DNA of 64,000 bases. Source: Leptospira yanagawae serovar Saopaulo str. Sao Paulo = ATCC 700523 (GTDB lineage Bacteria; Spirochaetota; Leptospiria; Leptospirales; Leptospiraceae). Of this stretch, positions 1 to 10,643 are shown one piece after another. Both the position numbers and the translations under genes were made by a program. Under the pieces are notes generated by a model. That model was not told the origin of the DNA and did not search any database. It was given only the letters and a program-made list of their open reading frames with translations. The stretch covers positions 186,001 to 250,000 of the forward strand of contig NZ_AOGX02000024.1 of the NCBI RefSeq assembly GCF_000332475.2, written 5' to 3'. The first letter of the stretch is position 1; every line of letters starts with the position of its first letter.

Positions 1-1
1 C

Positions 2-1354
2 ATTGGAATTTATGCGGCTAAAAAAGTTAAAAATTCTAAAGACTTCATTTTAGCTGGTAGAAGTTTACCCCTCCCCATTTCCACTGCTGCATTATTTGCC
101 ACTTGGTTTGGTAGCGAAACCATTTTAGGTTCTTCAGTAGAATTTGCAAAAGGTGGATTTTTAGCTGTCATCCAAGATCCGTTTGGTGGTGCACTTTGTC
201 TTTTTTTATTAGGTCTTGTTTTCGCAAAATACTTGTACCGAATGCAAATCCTCACCTTCGGTGATTTTTACAAAAATCGATACGGTAAAAAAATGGAGTT
301 TATCGCAGGGATTTGCCTGATCTTTTCCTACTTCGGATGGGTAGCAGCCCAGTTTGTGGCCCTAGGAATTATGGTACAAATTCTATTTGGAATCAACCAA
401 TTTACCGCCATTGTGATTGGTGCTTGCCTCGTGGTTTTTTATACATATTTAGGTGGGATGTGGTCAGTTTCTCTCACTGATTTTTTCCAATCCATATCCA
501 TCATCGTTGGCCTTGTTGTAGTCATCATTGAACTAAATGGGATAAAACCCATTTGGGAATCCATTGCGGAAAAACCAGACGGATTTTTTTCCTTTTTTCC
601 AGAATCCAATTACCATGCTTGGACTCTTTACCTTTCAGCATGGATGGTTGTTGGATTTGGTTCTTTGCCACAACAAGATATCTTCCAAAGGGTGATGTCT
701 GCCAAGTCCGAAAAAGTTGCCATCAGAAGAGCATCATACATCTCTTCCATTTTGTATTTGTTATTTGCGATGATCCCTTTGTTTTTGGGTCTCCATGCCA
801 AAAGTTTAATCCCCAATTTCGATTTGGATTCTGAAACTGGCCAACTGTTAATCCCAACCATGATCTCTAAATTTTCGAGTCCGTGGATCCAAGTTTTATT
901 TTTTTCTGCATTGATATCCGCTATATTATCTACGGCTTCAGGAGCCATCCTTGCGCCCTCCTCCATATTATCTGAGAATATACTAAAATACGCATTTAAG
1001 GATATGAATGATAAAAAATTATTACTCCTTTCAAGAGTCTCTGTTCTCATCATTGCAGGTATATCGTTTATACTTGCCGTGGGCAAACCTTCTATTTATG
1101 CTCTTGTTGAAGATTCTGGTGGAATTTCCCTTGTGACTTTGTTTATCCCAATGGTGTTTGGACTTATGACGAAACGTGCCGATGAAAGGTCTGCCTTATT
1201 TTCGTTGTTAGTGGGTATTGGGACATGGCTTGTTTTAGAAGTGTATGGTGATGATATGACAAGCCACTTCTATGGAACCATCGCAAGTTTGATTGCAATC
1301 CTGATTGGAATGCATTTTTTTCCTAAGAAAGAGAGATCTCAAGTAACCACGTAA
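2..1354 (+). CDS. Sodium:solute symporter (SSS family), 5' end outside window
   Basis: The reading frame is open from the first bases of the window, so the gene starts upstream; about 450 residues are visible. The visible N-terminal part carries an AGRSLPLP segment followed by [13 protein letters not shown], which is characteristic of the SSS (sodium/solute symporter, SLC5-like) family, and a long series of hydrophobic helices follows (roughly ten or more). It should be an inner-membrane secondary transporter driven by a cation gradient; the substrate cannot be read from sequence. The last 32 bases overlap the convergent ddl gene. Methionines further down (for example at 233) lie inside conserved membrane helices and are not the true start. 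Confidence 0.85.
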   Translation: MGIYAAKKVKNSKDFILAGRSLPLPISTAALFATWFGSETILGSSVEFAKGGFLAVIQDPFGGALCLFLLGLVFAKYLYRMQILTFGDFYKNRYGKKMEFIAGICLIFSYFGWVAAQFVALGIMVQILFGINQFTAIVIGACLVVFYTYLGGMWSVSLTDFFQSISIIVGLVVVIIELNGIKPIWESIAEKPDGFFSFFPESNYHAWTLYLSAWMVVGFGSLPQQDIFQRVMSAKSEKVAIRRASYISSILYLLFAMIPLFLGLHAKSLIPNFDLDSETGQLLIPTMISKFSSPWIQVLFFSALISAILSTASGAILAPSSILSENILKYAFKDMNDKKLLLLSRVSVLIIAGISFILAVGKPSIYALVEDSGGISLVTLFIPMVFGLMTKRADERSALFSLLVGIGTWLVLEVYGDDMTSHFYGTIASLIAILIGMHFFPKKERSQVTT

Positions 1355-2372
1355 ATACGTCTTTCATATCAATGCCCAGTGCCTTTGCTTGTTGTGGGAT
1401 GAGGCTTGTGCCTGTCATTCCTGGTAAGGTATTCGTTTCCAATACATAAGGAATTCCATCGGAAATGATAAAATCAGTCCGAGAATACCCTTTACAACCA
1501 AGGATCTGATGGCAAGACAAACTATATTTTTGTAAGGTCTTTGTGATTTCATCTCCAACTGGTGCGGGAGTGATTTCTTCACTGCCACCTTTTGTATACT
1601 TGGCTTCAAAATCAAAAAATTCCGATTTCGGACGGATTTCTGTTGGAACAAGGGCAAATGGATTTCGTTTTTTCCCTTCTGGTTTTTCTAATACTCCAAT
1701 TGATACTTCTGTTCCTGTTACCAATTTTTGTACAAGGACTCTGTCTTCGGAAACAAAGATTTTATCCACTAATGTCATTGCTTCTTCCGGAGTTTTTGCC
1801 ATTCCGGTGTTCACGCTTGAGCCACCTAATGTAGGTTTTATGAAAACGGGAAATGTGAAAGGTAAGTTGAGTAAAGTTTTTCTTGGATCATGTTTACCTC
1901 TTTCCAATTCAAAAAAAGGTGCTACTGGAATCCCAATGGTTTGGAACAAAAGATTGGCTCTGTACTTATCCATTGCAAGTGCTGAAGCAAGAACACCAGA
2001 TCCCGTATGTGGGATCCCTAAAATGTCTAAAAATCCTTGGATCCTTCCATCTTCTCCTGAGCCACCGTGTAATCCGAGAAAGGCGGCAGAAATACCTAAA
2101 TTCCCAATTTCCCCAGGAAAACTTGGTGAGGTAATGCCATTCGAAGTATTAAATTCCTGTGAAAATTCGATTTCATTTTTTCCCGATGGATCAGGAAAAA
2201 TCGGAACTTGGTTTTTGGGGATCCAAAATTTCCCGTTGGGATCGATATAGATGGGACAAACATCGTATTTTTCCCTGTCGATCGTCGCAAAAATAAAAGA
2301 TGAGGAACGAACAGAGATGATATGTTCTCCGGAGACTCCTCCGAAAAGCAATGCTATTTTGGTTTTGGGCAT
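1323..2372 (-). CDS. ddl: D-alanine--D-alanine ligase
   Basis: A 349-residue ATP-grasp ligase that joins two D-alanines for peptidoglycan precursor synthesis in the cytoplasm. Visible hallmarks are the N-terminal [14 protein letters not shown] motif (Ddl GG-x-S-x-E-H), [14 protein letters not shown] near residues 98-111, the [14 protein letters not shown] substrate loop, and the C-terminal SRTDF...ETNTLPGMT metal/ATP-binding signature. Length is normal for Ddl (about 300-370). It is transcribed alone and its 3' end overlaps the end of the symporter gene by 32 bp. An upstream AAGGA is somewhat far from the ATG, so the start is likely but not certain. Confidence 0.93.
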   Translation of the reverse strand: MPKTKIALLFGGVSGEHIISVRSSSFIFATIDREKYDVCPIYIDPNGKFWIPKNQVPIFPDPSGKNEIEFSQEFNTSNGITSPSFPGEIGNLGISAAFLGLHGGSGEDGRIQGFLDILGIPHTGSGVLASALAMDKYRANLLFQTIGIPVAPFFELERGKHDPRKTLLNLPFTFPVFIKPTLGGSSVNTGMAKTPEEAMTLVDKIFVSEDRVLVQKLVTGTEVSIGVLEKPEGKKRNPFALVPTEIRPKSEFFDFEAKYTKGGSEEITPAPVGDEITKTLQKYSLSCHQILGCKGYSRTDFIISDGIPYVLETNTLPGMTGTSLIPQQAKALGIDMKDVFTWLLEISLS

Positions 2373-2419
2373 GAAATCACTTGATTCCTTTTCGTGAAAG
2401 TGAACGATATTGAAATTAC

Positions 2420-3829
2420 GTGGATTCCCGCTTTAAAATTCAATTCGGAATTGTTTTTTCTTTCCTCTTTCTCTGTTCCTCATTACAGGCAAAAATTCCT
2501 AATTCATTTACGGAAGATACCAAATCCAAATATTCTCAATTTTGGTTTTTGTATGAAAGAGAATCACGTGGGCGACAAAACTTTTTTGCCTTTCGTCCAT
2601 TTTATATGAGTTTTTCCGATCGGACATACGCCTTTCAATTTCGGAGTTATCTCTCACCCATTTATTACAAAGAAGAAACCAATTATTGGTACACTTGGTC
2701 TTCCTTATTTTTTTTCAGTGGCACTGGATTCAAACACGAGGAAGGGGATGAAGACGAAGACATACTTTTCACGCCTCTCTTTTTGTGGGGAAAAGGGGAA
2801 TCACAACGAGAAAATTATTATAGTATCTTTCCTATTTATGGCAAAATCCGAAACAAACTTTCCTACCAAGAACTAAATTACGTACTCTTTCCGATTTATT
2901 CAGAATGGAAATACAAAACGTACAAAGCTAAGTCCATTCTCTGGCCATTTGTGATGTGGGGTGGATCGGAAACAAGAGATGATATAAGGGTGTTTCCCTT
3001 TTACTCCAAAAAAGAGCATGAAGGGAAGTACAAACGTTATTCGGTCTTATGGCCTTTTTTCCAATGGGGAGAAGAACGTTTGGATAAAAAAGAACCTACG
3101 ACCTACCAAATTTATTTTCCGTTTTATAACCAAAAAGACTCCCTTGATGGGAATATGAAAAGTAGAGCCTTCCTTTGGTTCCCTTTGATCAATTCCCTAT
3201 TTTCCTATGGTTATGACAAAAAAACAGGGCAAACCAACTACACTGCCTTATTCATTTTATTTCAATACACAACTTCTACAAAAAAAGATACGGAAAAACT
3301 TGTATTTTTTCCTTTGTATGGGTATTCCTATTTTGCCAATAAAGAAGCTGAGTTCATCACACCGTTTTACATCCGTTTATCGCAAAATACTTCCCATTTA
3401 AAATCTACATCCCATTTCATTTTGCCATTTTATTCTCATATGAAAAATGAGTATCTCCAAACCGGACGAGAAGATTATTATTGGAAACTTTGGCCACTAT
3501 TTCGTTACCATAAAGACCCAGAAGGAAATTTTGGATGGAATACACTTGCCATCATTCCCGTTCGCTTTGAAGTGATGGAGGATGTTTGGGAACCAATCTT
3601 TTCTCTTATTGAATACAAAAGGTCATCTAATGGAGAAAAACGATTGCACCTAATCACAAGACTTTATACACAAAGATGGACAGAGGATGAAACTCATATC
3701 CACATCCCAATTCTAATGGAATATTCTAAATCAAAATCAGGTTTTCGTTATGAGTTTGCGTATGGTTTACTCGGAATTGATACTAGAGAGGACATAAACC
3801 ATTACAAATTCTTATGGTGGAAAATATGA
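2420..3829 (+). CDS. Exported protein with repeated aromatic motifs, in operon with MCE transporter genes
   Basis: I do not recognise a named family. The 469-residue product starts at a GTG and has a clear signal peptide (hydrophobic residues about 8-22, cleavage probably after SLQA at 24). The mature part is very rich in Tyr, Phe and Trp and repeats a pattern of the type LWPF-x-x-W followed 15-25 residues later by FPFY or FPLY (for example around residues 175-350). This alternation would suit an outer-membrane beta-barrel or a beta-rich periplasmic protein. The gene overlaps the start of the MlaE-like permease by 16 bp, so it is very likely cotranscribed with the Mla/MCE genes and may be an outer-membrane component of the same lipid-transport machine; that role is inference. 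Confidence 0.7.
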   Translation: MDSRFKIQFGIVFSFLFLCSSLQAKIPNSFTEDTKSKYSQFWFLYERESRGRQNFFAFRPFYMSFSDRTYAFQFRSYLSPIYYKEETNYWYTWSSLFFFSGTGFKHEEGDEDEDILFTPLFLWGKGESQRENYYSIFPIYGKIRNKLSYQELNYVLFPIYSEWKYKTYKAKSILWPFVMWGGSETRDDIRVFPFYSKKEHEGKYKRYSVLWPFFQWGEERLDKKEPTTYQIYFPFYNQKDSLDGNMKSRAFLWFPLINSLFSYGYDKKTGQTNYTALFILFQYTTSTKKDTEKLVFFPLYGYSYFANKEAEFITPFYIRLSQNTSHLKSTSHFILPFYSHMKNEYLQTGREDYYWKLWPLFRYHKDPEGNFGWNTLAIIPVRFEVMEDVWEPIFSLIEYKRSSNGEKRLHLITRLYTQRWTEDETHIHIPILMEYSKSKSGFRYEFAYGLLGIDTREDINHYKFLWWKI

Positions 3830-4602
3830 TCCGATTGTATCGAAAAACCATTGAACCATTGCTCTATGCCATTGGGTATACAGTATTGTTACTGTTTCGC
3901 GCGATTGGTCAATCCCACCATTTGTATTTCAAACGGCGTGAAATCTTAGAACAGATGTTTATCGCTGGTGTTGGTTCATTATTTGTTGTATCGATCGTTT
4001 CTATATTTACGGGTATGATCTTAGGATTGAATACAGGACTCGGGTTAAGAGACTTTGGAGCGGAAGGACAAATTGGGTTGTTACTCACCATCACTCTCAC
4101 AAGAGAGATGTCACCATTTATGACCTCTCTGATCCTTGCTGCCTCAGTTGGGTCCGCTATGGCCGCTGAAATTGGAACCATGAAAGTATCAGAAGAAATT
4201 GATGCGTTAGAAGTCATGTCCATTAGCCCCGTAAGGTATCTTGTGATGCCTCGTATTGTGGGTTTTTCCATTATGGTCCCTGTTCTTTGTGTGTATTCTG
4301 CGGCATTAGGAATCTTAGGTGGCGGGATCGTTGGCCACTTCCAATTGGGAATTGATATGATCAGTTATTTCCAAGACGTGTATTACCGCATCTCTTCTGT
4401 CCCTGGGCTTAAGGATCTTTACGTTGGTTTACTCAAAGGGTATGTATTTGGAGTATCGATTGCGACCATATCGTGTAGCCAAGGACTTAGAACAGAAGGT
4501 GGAGCCATCGGTGTGGGACAAACCACAAGAAAGGCTGTTGTGACCTCATTCCTTATGGTCATTTTTTCTGGTTATGTGCTCACTGCACTCTTTTACAAAT
4601 AA
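3814..4602 (+). CDS. mlaE: MlaE-type ABC transporter permease
   Basis: A 262-residue inner-membrane protein with five to six predicted helices. It carries features of the MlaE/YrbE permease family: the [29 protein letters not shown] segment (quoted positions about 105-132; key residues E, G, A and E-I-G-T-M) and the [18 protein letters not shown] cytoplasmic loop near residue 135-152. These permeases form the membrane channel of the MCE phospholipid transporter. Start is ATG 3814, within the upstream exported-protein gene; an alternative ATG lies at 3826. The ATPase gene follows after 8 bases, so the unit is an operon. Confidence 0.92.
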   Translation: MVENMIRLYRKTIEPLLYAIGYTVLLLFRAIGQSHHLYFKRREILEQMFIAGVGSLFVVSIVSIFTGMILGLNTGLGLRDFGAEGQIGLLLTITLTREMSPFMTSLILAASVGSAMAAEIGTMKVSEEIDALEVMSISPVRYLVMPRIVGFSIMVPVLCVYSAALGILGGGIVGHFQLGIDMISYFQDVYYRISSVPGLKDLYVGLLKGYVFGVSIATISCSQGLRTEGGAIGVGQTTRKAVVTSFLMVIFSGYVLTALFYK

Positions 4603-4610
4603 AGGACAAT

Positions 4611-5399
4611 ATGGAACCATTTGCCATTGAAATGAAAAATGTTCACAAAGCCTTCGGCAAACGTAAGATCTTACGTGGCATGAACTTACAAGTGAAACAA
4701 GGGGAAACTATGGTCATCCTCGGACCTTCAGGAACCGGAAAATCGGTGAGTCTCAAACACATCACTGGCCTTCTCGACCCTGACGAAGGAGATTGTTTTA
4801 TTTTTGGAGAATCCATTGTCCATGCGAATGAAAGGAAAAGAGAAGAATTGCGATCGAAGTTAGGTGTGCTGTTCCAATCAGGGGCCCTGATCAATTGGCT
4901 CACTGTGTATGAAAATGTAGCCCTACCACTCAGGGAGCATAAAATTGCCCATGGGACCGAACTCGATCGCATCGTAATGGAAAAATTACAGTGGTTAGAC
5001 TTAGTACCAGCCAAAGACACACTTCCCAGTAATATCTCAGGGGGAATGAAAAAACGTGTGGGCCTTGCCCGTGCCCTCACGTCTCAGCCCAAAATCGTCA
5101 TGTACGATGAGCCAACCTCAGGCCTTGACCCTGTTATGTCCAATGTCATCAATGACCTTGTGATCCGATTGCAAAAGGAACTTGGTCTAACTTCTATCGT
5201 GGTCACACATGATATGAATTCTGCCTACCGGATCGCTGATCGGATTAGTTTTTTGTATGAAGGTCGTGTGCAGTTTTGTGGCACTCCAGACGAAATCCAA
5301 TCTTCCAAGGATCCTGTCATCCAACAGTTCATCCATGGAAATACAGTAGGCCCGATGATCCTAGACCACTCGGAATTAAAAAAAGGAAAATCCAATTGA
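4611..5399 (+). CDS. mlaF: MlaF-type ABC transporter ATP-binding protein
   Basis: A 262-residue ABC ATPase that would energise lipid transport by the adjacent MlaE-like permease. Walker A is GPSGTGKS at residues 38-45, the Q-loop region reads [16 protein letters not shown] (typical of MlaF), the signature is [15 protein letters not shown], Walker B is [13 protein letters not shown], and the switch His lies in VVTHDM. The SGGM-x-(K/R)-R signature is characteristic of the MCE-associated ATPases. The gene sits between mlaE- and mlaD-like genes with short spacers. Confidence 0.93.
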   Translation: MEPFAIEMKNVHKAFGKRKILRGMNLQVKQGETMVILGPSGTGKSVSLKHITGLLDPDEGDCFIFGESIVHANERKREELRSKLGVLFQSGALINWLTVYENVALPLREHKIAHGTELDRIVMEKLQWLDLVPAKDTLPSNISGGMKKRVGLARALTSQPKIVMYDEPTSGLDPVMSNVINDLVIRLQKELGLTSIVVTHDMNSAYRIADRISFLYEGRVQFCGTPDEIQSSKDPVIQQFIHGNTVGPMILDHSELKKGKSN

Positions 5400-5431
5400 C
5401 TTTGTTCACAACTCAAAGGAGATTTTAGGGA

Positions 5432-6205
5432 ATGCCTACCGCAGGTCGCGCTCTCATCGTCGGTTTATTATTCATTTTCTCTCTCGTAGCGGTTGGGTAT
5501 TTCACCATTGTTACGGAAGGTGGACCATTCCAAAAGTCTGGTTACCAACTCCCCGTTTACTTTCCTGATGCTGAAGGGATTAAAATTGGAAACAAGGTCA
5601 CCATTCATGGTGTACCGTTTGGGTATGTTTCTAAAATCCGTTTGGTGCAAATTGATGAAATGGGAAATCTATTACCGGATGGCGAAACGGGAATTGGGAC
5701 GAAAGTGGAACTTACCTTACTCCTCAAAGGCAAAGTACAACTTTTTTCGAATTACGAAATCACCATCAAAAACGAAAGTTTGTTATCTGGTCGTGTGGTG
5801 GCACTCGATCCTGGGTCCAAATTCCCTGTAGATCCCAAAACAAAAGAATACCTGATGACCGAGACCCCGATGAGCCAAATTGAAATTGCTCCAAGGTCAG
5901 GAAAACTCCTCCCCATCCAAGGGAAGGTCACCCAAGACCCACTCGTCTCCTTGTCTGAACTCATTGCAGAGAACCGCTCCGATATTCGTAAAACGGTACA
6001 AAACATAGCAAACATCACAGGGAAAATCAATGAAGGCCAAGGAACCCTTGGAAAACTCATCAATGAAAGTGATGTTCATAAATCTGTGAATACCACTCTC
6101 GGGGATGCACAAGTGGTCTTAAAAGAGCTCCGAGAAGGTCTGGAAGATACCAGAGAACAAGCACCTGTGACCAGTTTCATACGCTCTGCGTTAAGTGCAT
6201 TTTAG
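5432..6205 (+). CDS. mlaD: MCE-domain (MlaD-like) substrate-binding protein
   Basis: A 257-residue protein with one N-terminal membrane anchor (residues about 7-27) followed by an MCE/MlaD domain (about 38-125; [26 protein letters not shown] is the typical core, with G-V-P-x-G-x-V at its centre). The remaining C-terminal region is predicted helical, as in other MCE proteins that form hexameric rings or tubes in the periplasm. A good ribosome-binding site (AAAGGAGA, 5414-5421) precedes ATG 5432. It ends the apparent operon 2420-6205. No MlaC or MlaB homologue is seen here. Confidence 0.9.
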   Translation: MPTAGRALIVGLLFIFSLVAVGYFTIVTEGGPFQKSGYQLPVYFPDAEGIKIGNKVTIHGVPFGYVSKIRLVQIDEMGNLLPDGETGIGTKVELTLLLKGKVQLFSNYEITIKNESLLSGRVVALDPGSKFPVDPKTKEYLMTETPMSQIEIAPRSGKLLPIQGKVTQDPLVSLSELIAENRSDIRKTVQNIANITGKINEGQGTLGKLINESDVHKSVNTTLGDAQVVLKELREGLEDTREQAPVTSFIRSALSAF

Positions 6206-6353
6206 GTGCTAACACGGAGAATACGGTCCAATTTGTAGCGAAATTTCGGAAAATTCCCGATTTTTCGGTCCGTCACAATTCCACCACACTGTTGTAAAAA
6301 AGAGACATTTTTTTGGTTTCTGGTTTCGGTTTTGGAATTGTCCGAGGGCCGAA

Positions 6354-6375
6354 TCCTACGAGTTTGTAAGTAGGA
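6354..6375 (+). promoter_or_regulatory. Hairpin sequestering the lpxC ribosome-binding site
   Basis: TCCTAC at 6354-6359 is the reverse complement of GTAGGA at 6370-6375, with a 10-base loop. The 3' arm contains the AGGA that serves as Shine-Dalgarno for ATG 6383. Such a stem could limit LpxC translation. The stem is only 6 bp, so it may be weak or fortuitous. Confidence 0.3.
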
Positions 6376-6382
6376 ATTGATT

Positions 6383-7291
6383 ATGCAAACGGTGATCCAT
6401 CGAAAAACGATCCAAAATTCTATCACTTTGAAGGGAATTGGCGTACATTCTGGGAAAGTGGTGACTCTCCGCCTCCATCCAGCCGAGGCAAATACTGGTC
6501 TTATCTTCTATCTATACAAAGGCATCCAAAAAATCCGAATTCCTGTCTCTCTTGACCATGTGGTCGACACAAGCAATGCGACAACCATCGGCGATGGGGG
6601 CTCCAACCGGGTCCAAACGATCGAACATTTGTTGGCAGCAGTGCATACCTTAGGGATTACCGATTGTATCTTTGAAATTGATTCAGTAGAGGTCCCCATT
6701 ATGGATGGATCCTCTCTTCCGTTTTGGGAAGGGATTCGTTCTGCAGGCATTCGAGTTCTAAACGAAACCATTGAACCCATCACCATCACCAACCCAATTT
6801 GGGTCGTAGACGGTGACAAATACCTAGTCATGCTCCCTTCCGATGAGCTAAAAGTAACTTACAGCATTGATTTTAATCACCCTCTCCTTCGGGGACAATC
6901 TTACACCACAACACTCGATGAATCCATCCTAGGCACTGACATCCTTCCTGCGAGAACCTTTGGGTTTTTAAAAGATGTGGAAGCCCTGCAGGCCCGTGGG
7001 CTTGCAATGGGAGGTTCCCTCGACAATGCGGTGGTTCTCACGGACGATGGCTATCTAAACGACCACCTACGGTATGACAATGAATGTGTCCGCCATAAGA
7101 TCCTAGACTTAGTGGGTGACCTGGCTGTGATGGGACGTCCCTTCCGAGGCCATCTCATTGCCTCCAAAGCTGGCCATGCCCTGGACATTTCCCTTGCGAA
7201 ATGCATCATGAGCCAGTTTACGGGAAATGAACTCACCCAATACAAAAGCAAACGGATCCCACTTTTTTCCAAAAAAGAAGCCGCTAAGTAA
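6383..7291 (+). CDS. lpxC: UDP-3-O-acyl-N-acetylglucosamine deacetylase
   Basis: LpxC catalyses the committed, Zn-dependent deacetylation step of lipid A synthesis. The 302-residue protein shows the LKGIGVHSGK N-terminus, the EHLLAAVHTLGI zinc-site His motif, VPIMDGSSLPFW, and the second zinc motif HKILDLVGDLAVMGRP followed by GHLIASKAGHALD with the catalytic His. I chose ATG 6383 because AGGA precedes it by 7 bases; a TTG lies in frame at 6377. Length matches the family. It is monocistronic or paired with ptsI 62 bases downstream. Confidence 0.95.
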   Translation: MQTVIHRKTIQNSITLKGIGVHSGKVVTLRLHPAEANTGLIFYLYKGIQKIRIPVSLDHVVDTSNATTIGDGGSNRVQTIEHLLAAVHTLGITDCIFEIDSVEVPIMDGSSLPFWEGIRSAGIRVLNETIEPITITNPIWVVDGDKYLVMLPSDELKVTYSIDFNHPLLRGQSYTTTLDESILGTDILPARTFGFLKDVEALQARGLAMGGSLDNAVVLTDDGYLNDHLRYDNECVRHKILDLVGDLAVMGRPFRGHLIASKAGHALDISLAKCIMSQFTGNELTQYKSKRIPLFSKKEAAK

Positions 7292-7353
7292 ACAAAACCG
7301 TTTTTTACTTTCCAAACCAGGCCAAAACAAAAGTATTTTTGGCATAGGTTCGG

Positions 7354-9081
7354 ATGGAAGAAAAAACCACATTTAAAGGCATTTCTGCTTACCCAGGAAC
7401 AGTGTACGGTAAAGTATTCCGTTGGAAACAAACCAAACGGAAACGGGAGGATCGTACAGACCTTAGCCCAGAGGAAATCAAAGAGGAAGTGGACCTTTTA
7501 AAAAAAGGCCTACAAAAAACAGAAGATGATTTGGCAGATCTGGTCCAAAAATCGAAACAAAACGAAGAACTCTCAGGAATTTTAGAATCCCAAATTGTAT
7601 TCCTAAATGACCCTCTCTTTCGTGCGAGAGTCTTTGAACGCATCGCGCAAAACAAGGAATCGGCGGGACTTGCTTTGGAAACGGCTGTGAGTTCTCTTTA
7701 CGATGAATTCCAGTCCATCCCCGATGAATTTTTCCGAGAACGAGCCGACCATATCCTCGACATTGGCAAACGGATCGAATCCAATTTGTACCCAGAAAAG
7801 GGTACGGAACCCACCATCATCCCAGAAGATGTCATCTTAATCGCAAAAGAAATCACCCCTTCCGAAATGATCCAATTGGGAAAATCAAAACTAAGGGGAA
7901 TCGCTACGGACTTTGGTGGGAAAACGGGACACACAGCCATCATTGCAAGGAATTATGGGATCCCAACCATTGTTGGATTGAAAAACATCACCTCACACGT
8001 AGAAGATGATGATTACATCTTACTCGATGCCACAAAGGGAATTCTCAACCGATCGCCAGGGATTGATGAAATCAAACTCGCCGGCATCAAAAGTGAGATC
8101 AAAAAAGCCGTTCCCCTCCGAGAGATCAGTGATGGTCCAAAGGAACTGAAAACCAAAGATGGGAAAACTTTTTCTTTACGTGCCAATATTGATTCCGAAG
8201 AGGAAGTGGACACAGCCTTTTTGCAAGGAGCCGATGGAATTGGTCTTGTCCGTACAGAAATTCTTTTCATTCGTTATGTCGAATTCAAACCAACCGAAGA
8301 AGAACAGTTGGCTGTTTACAAACGAATTTTACTAAAAATGGTGGGCCGACCAGTCACCTTCCGTGTATGGGACATCGGTGCTGATAAAATGGAAAATGGA
8401 TATGAAGAAGAAAATCCATTCCTTGGGAACCGTGGCATTCGTTACCTTCTCAGACACCCACATTTTTTTAAGGAACAACTTAGGGCATTACTCCGTGCCA
8501 GTGAATATGGAACCATGAGGATCATGCTTCCCATGATCACAACAAGGTCAGAAATCCTACAAACCAAAGTCCTCATTCAGGAATGTTTAGAAGAGTTAAA
8601 AACGCAAGGGTTAGTCATCACCAAAAAAATTCCTCTGGGAATTATGGTGGAAACTCCTGCCTGTGCTTTGAATTTACCCTTCCTCGGAAACCATGTGGAT
8701 TTTTATAGCATTGGAACCAATGACTTATTACAATACTTACTCGCAGTGGAACGAAACAACCATTTGGTGGGCGACCTTTACAATCCTTGGCAAGTTGTGT
8801 TTTTGTTATTACTAAAAAACATTGTAGAAGTTGCAAACTCCCAAAAAAAACCAATCAGTATTTGTGGTGAAATCGGAAGTGATCCAATGTTTACCGCGGT
8901 TCTCATCGGTCTTGGGATTCGAGATCTGAGTTCTGCCCTACCTCTCATGAAAGACGTTGCGGAAAAAGTGACAGAAATTTCCACTTGGAAAGCAAAATTA
9001 CTCGCCGAACAAGTGATCAGTTTGGCTGGAGAAGAAAAGTTTGAGGAAATCGAAAAACTTGTGTTAGAAACAAAAGGTTAG
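7354..9081 (+). CDS. ptsI: Phosphoenolpyruvate-protein phosphotransferase (PTS enzyme I)
   Basis: The 575-residue length matches PTS enzyme I, which takes phosphate from PEP and passes it to HPr. The phospho-accepting His is at residue 193 in GGKTGHTAIIAR. The PEP-binding barrel shows GIGLVRTEILF, the FRVWDIGADK stretch, NPFLGNRGIRYLL, the IMLPMI segment, GIMVETPAC, YSIGTNDLLQYLLAVER and the C-terminal SICGEIGSDP with the catalytic Cys. All expected active-site motifs are present. No HPr or sugar-specific EII gene is visible in the window, so its role here could be regulatory. Confidence 0.94.
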   Translation: MEEKTTFKGISAYPGTVYGKVFRWKQTKRKREDRTDLSPEEIKEEVDLLKKGLQKTEDDLADLVQKSKQNEELSGILESQIVFLNDPLFRARVFERIAQNKESAGLALETAVSSLYDEFQSIPDEFFRERADHILDIGKRIESNLYPEKGTEPTIIPEDVILIAKEITPSEMIQLGKSKLRGIATDFGGKTGHTAIIARNYGIPTIVGLKNITSHVEDDDYILLDATKGILNRSPGIDEIKLAGIKSEIKKAVPLREISDGPKELKTKDGKTFSLRANIDSEEEVDTAFLQGADGIGLVRTEILFIRYVEFKPTEEEQLAVYKRILLKMVGRPVTFRVWDIGADKMENGYEEENPFLGNRGIRYLLRHPHFFKEQLRALLRASEYGTMRIMLPMITTRSEILQTKVLIQECLEELKTQGLVITKKIPLGIMVETPACALNLPFLGNHVDFYSIGTNDLLQYLLAVERNNHLVGDLYNPWQVVFLLLLKNIVEVANSQKKPISICGEIGSDPMFTAVLIGLGIRDLSSALPLMKDVAEKVTEISTWKAKLLAEQVISLAGEEKFEEIEKLVLETKG

Positions 9082-9275
9082 TATCCTTGATATTTCATTT
9101 TTTATTTTTTTAGGAAAAAACGTACACTCTGTAACCATTGCCAAAATCAATTAGTTTCCAATGGAATTGAAATCCACTTAGCGAAGATTTCCTCACCATC
9201 TACTCTGTTTTAAAATGAAACATTTCCCAAATGAATCAATTCTGCTTGTAACGTTCCTTGTACATTCATAAGCCT

Positions 9276-10643
9276 TCAAGATGTTTCATTTAATAGGCGT
9301 TTTATGTGATTTTGTTTCCATAAATAAATTAAATACAGGAGGAATGCAGCAGACCAAGACACAAGAACAAATAAAGCATAAAAATGCACCATACTTCCCC
9401 ATTCCCTTTGGTAACCAGAGAGGATTCCTGCTACATAATGACCAATCGCTGCCGATAAAAACCAAACTCCCATCAGTAGCGATGCAAACCTAACAGGTGC
9501 CATTCGACTTACAAAAGAAAGTCCAACGGGAGATAAACATAACTCACTGAGAGTGTTCCAAAAATACACAGACACCAAAAACAGTATGGATACTGACATT
9601 CCCGTTTCCGCTTCCCTAGCAGCAAATACCATTACCAAAAATCCAATCCCAAGTAAAACCAAACCGATTACAAATTTCAAAATCGGATTTGGATTGTTTT
9701 TTGTTTCGGCAAGTTTCAACCAAATTCCGGAAACCATCGGCCCAAACACGAGGATCATTAAAGGATTTAAAGACTGTAAAAGAGAGGCTGGAACTTCGAA
9801 TCCAAATAGCGAACGGTCTGTATGGCGAAGGGCAAATAAGTTCAAAGAAGATCCCATTTGTTCGAAAGCCATCCAGAAAAAAATGCTAAAAAATGATAAA
9901 AGTCCAATCAAACCGACTTTTGCAAACATCTCTTGGTTAAGATTCGCATTCCCGTATGTGGGAGTCGATTGATTCGAACCATTGGAAGGAAGGGAAACCG
10001 AAACATCACTGGTTTGTTTTTTTTTGTCTTTTGATTCTTTTTTCCAAACAAAATTGGGAAGGGACTGACTTCCGAAATAAAATACAAGGATGCCAATCGC
10101 CATGCCAACACCTGCCGATAAAAATCCCAGATGCCAATCAACCTTTTCGCCTAAACTCCCCGCGATGATGGGACCAAGTAACCCACCTAAATTGATGCCC
10201 ATATAAAAAATGGTAAACCCACTGTCACGAAGGTTTGGCTTTTCTAAATACAACCTGCCAAAGATTGTTGAAATCGTGGGCTTAAAAAATCCATTCCCAA
10301 CGGCAATGAGAAAGAGTCCTAAATAAAAAAATTCGTATCGAGGTATCGCAAGAGAAAAGTGGCCAAATAACATAAGCACACTTCCTAAATAAATCGCAGA
10401 CCGATAACTGAGAAACCGATCGGTGAGATAACCCCCTATGACAGGCGTTAGGTAGACAAAACTTGTATAATATCCATAAATGATCCCCGCGTCCTTGTCT
10501 GTCATTCCCAAGGAACTCACCAAGTACAAAACGAGGATGGCACGCATTCCGTAAAAACTAAGCCTCTCCCACATCTCAGTGAGAAACAAAGCGGAAATGC
10601 CTTTTGGGTGGTCTTTTAATTTGATTTGGTGCGACTCTGCCAA
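9276..10643 (-). CDS. POT/PTR-family proton-dependent oligopeptide transporter
   Basis: A 455-residue member of the major facilitator superfamily with about 12-14 hydrophobic helices. The N-terminus has the POT signature (LFLTEMWERLSFYGMRAILVLYL, with E-x-x-E/R-x-x-Y-G-M core) and a TPVIGGYLTDRFLSYRSAIYLGS loop; a second POT signature FYMGINLGGLLGPIIAG follows. It should import di- and tripeptides with protons across the inner membrane. A Lys/Ser-rich loop (residues about 200-225) separates the two halves. Its ATG lies 28 bp inside the end of the upstream cobalamin adenosyltransferase gene, so the two are cotranscribed. Confidence 0.88.
   Translation of the reverse strand: MAESHQIKLKDHPKGISALFLTEMWERLSFYGMRAILVLYLVSSLGMTDKDAGIIYGYYTSFVYLTPVIGGYLTDRFLSYRSAIYLGSVLMLFGHFSLAIPRYEFFYLGLFLIAVGNGFFKPTISTIFGRLYLEKPNLRDSGFTIFYMGINLGGLLGPIIAGSLGEKVDWHLGFLSAGVGMAIGILVFYFGSQSLPNFVWKKESKDKKKQTSDVSVSLPSNGSNQSTPTYGNANLNQEMFAKVGLIGLLSFFSIFFWMAFEQMGSSLNLFALRHTDRSLFGFEVPASLLQSLNPLMILVFGPMVSGIWLKLAETKNNPNPILKFVIGLVLLGIGFLVMVFAAREAETGMSVSILFLVSVYFWNTLSELCLSPVGLSFVSRMAPVRFASLLMGVWFLSAAIGHYVAGILSGYQREWGSMVHFYALFVLVSWSAAFLLYLIYLWKQNHIKRLLNETS

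Noticed and set aside
1543..2250. Long plus-strand open frame (235 codons) opposite ddl
   Set aside because: It lies antisense to a clear ddl gene, has no recognisable domain and no ribosome site; it is a shadow of codon bias.
9082..9275. Possible short CxxC peptide in the gap after ptsI
   Set aside because: A frame containing LCNHCQNQL is open for about 40 codons but has no ATG, GTG or TTG start after the preceding stop, so I do not call it.
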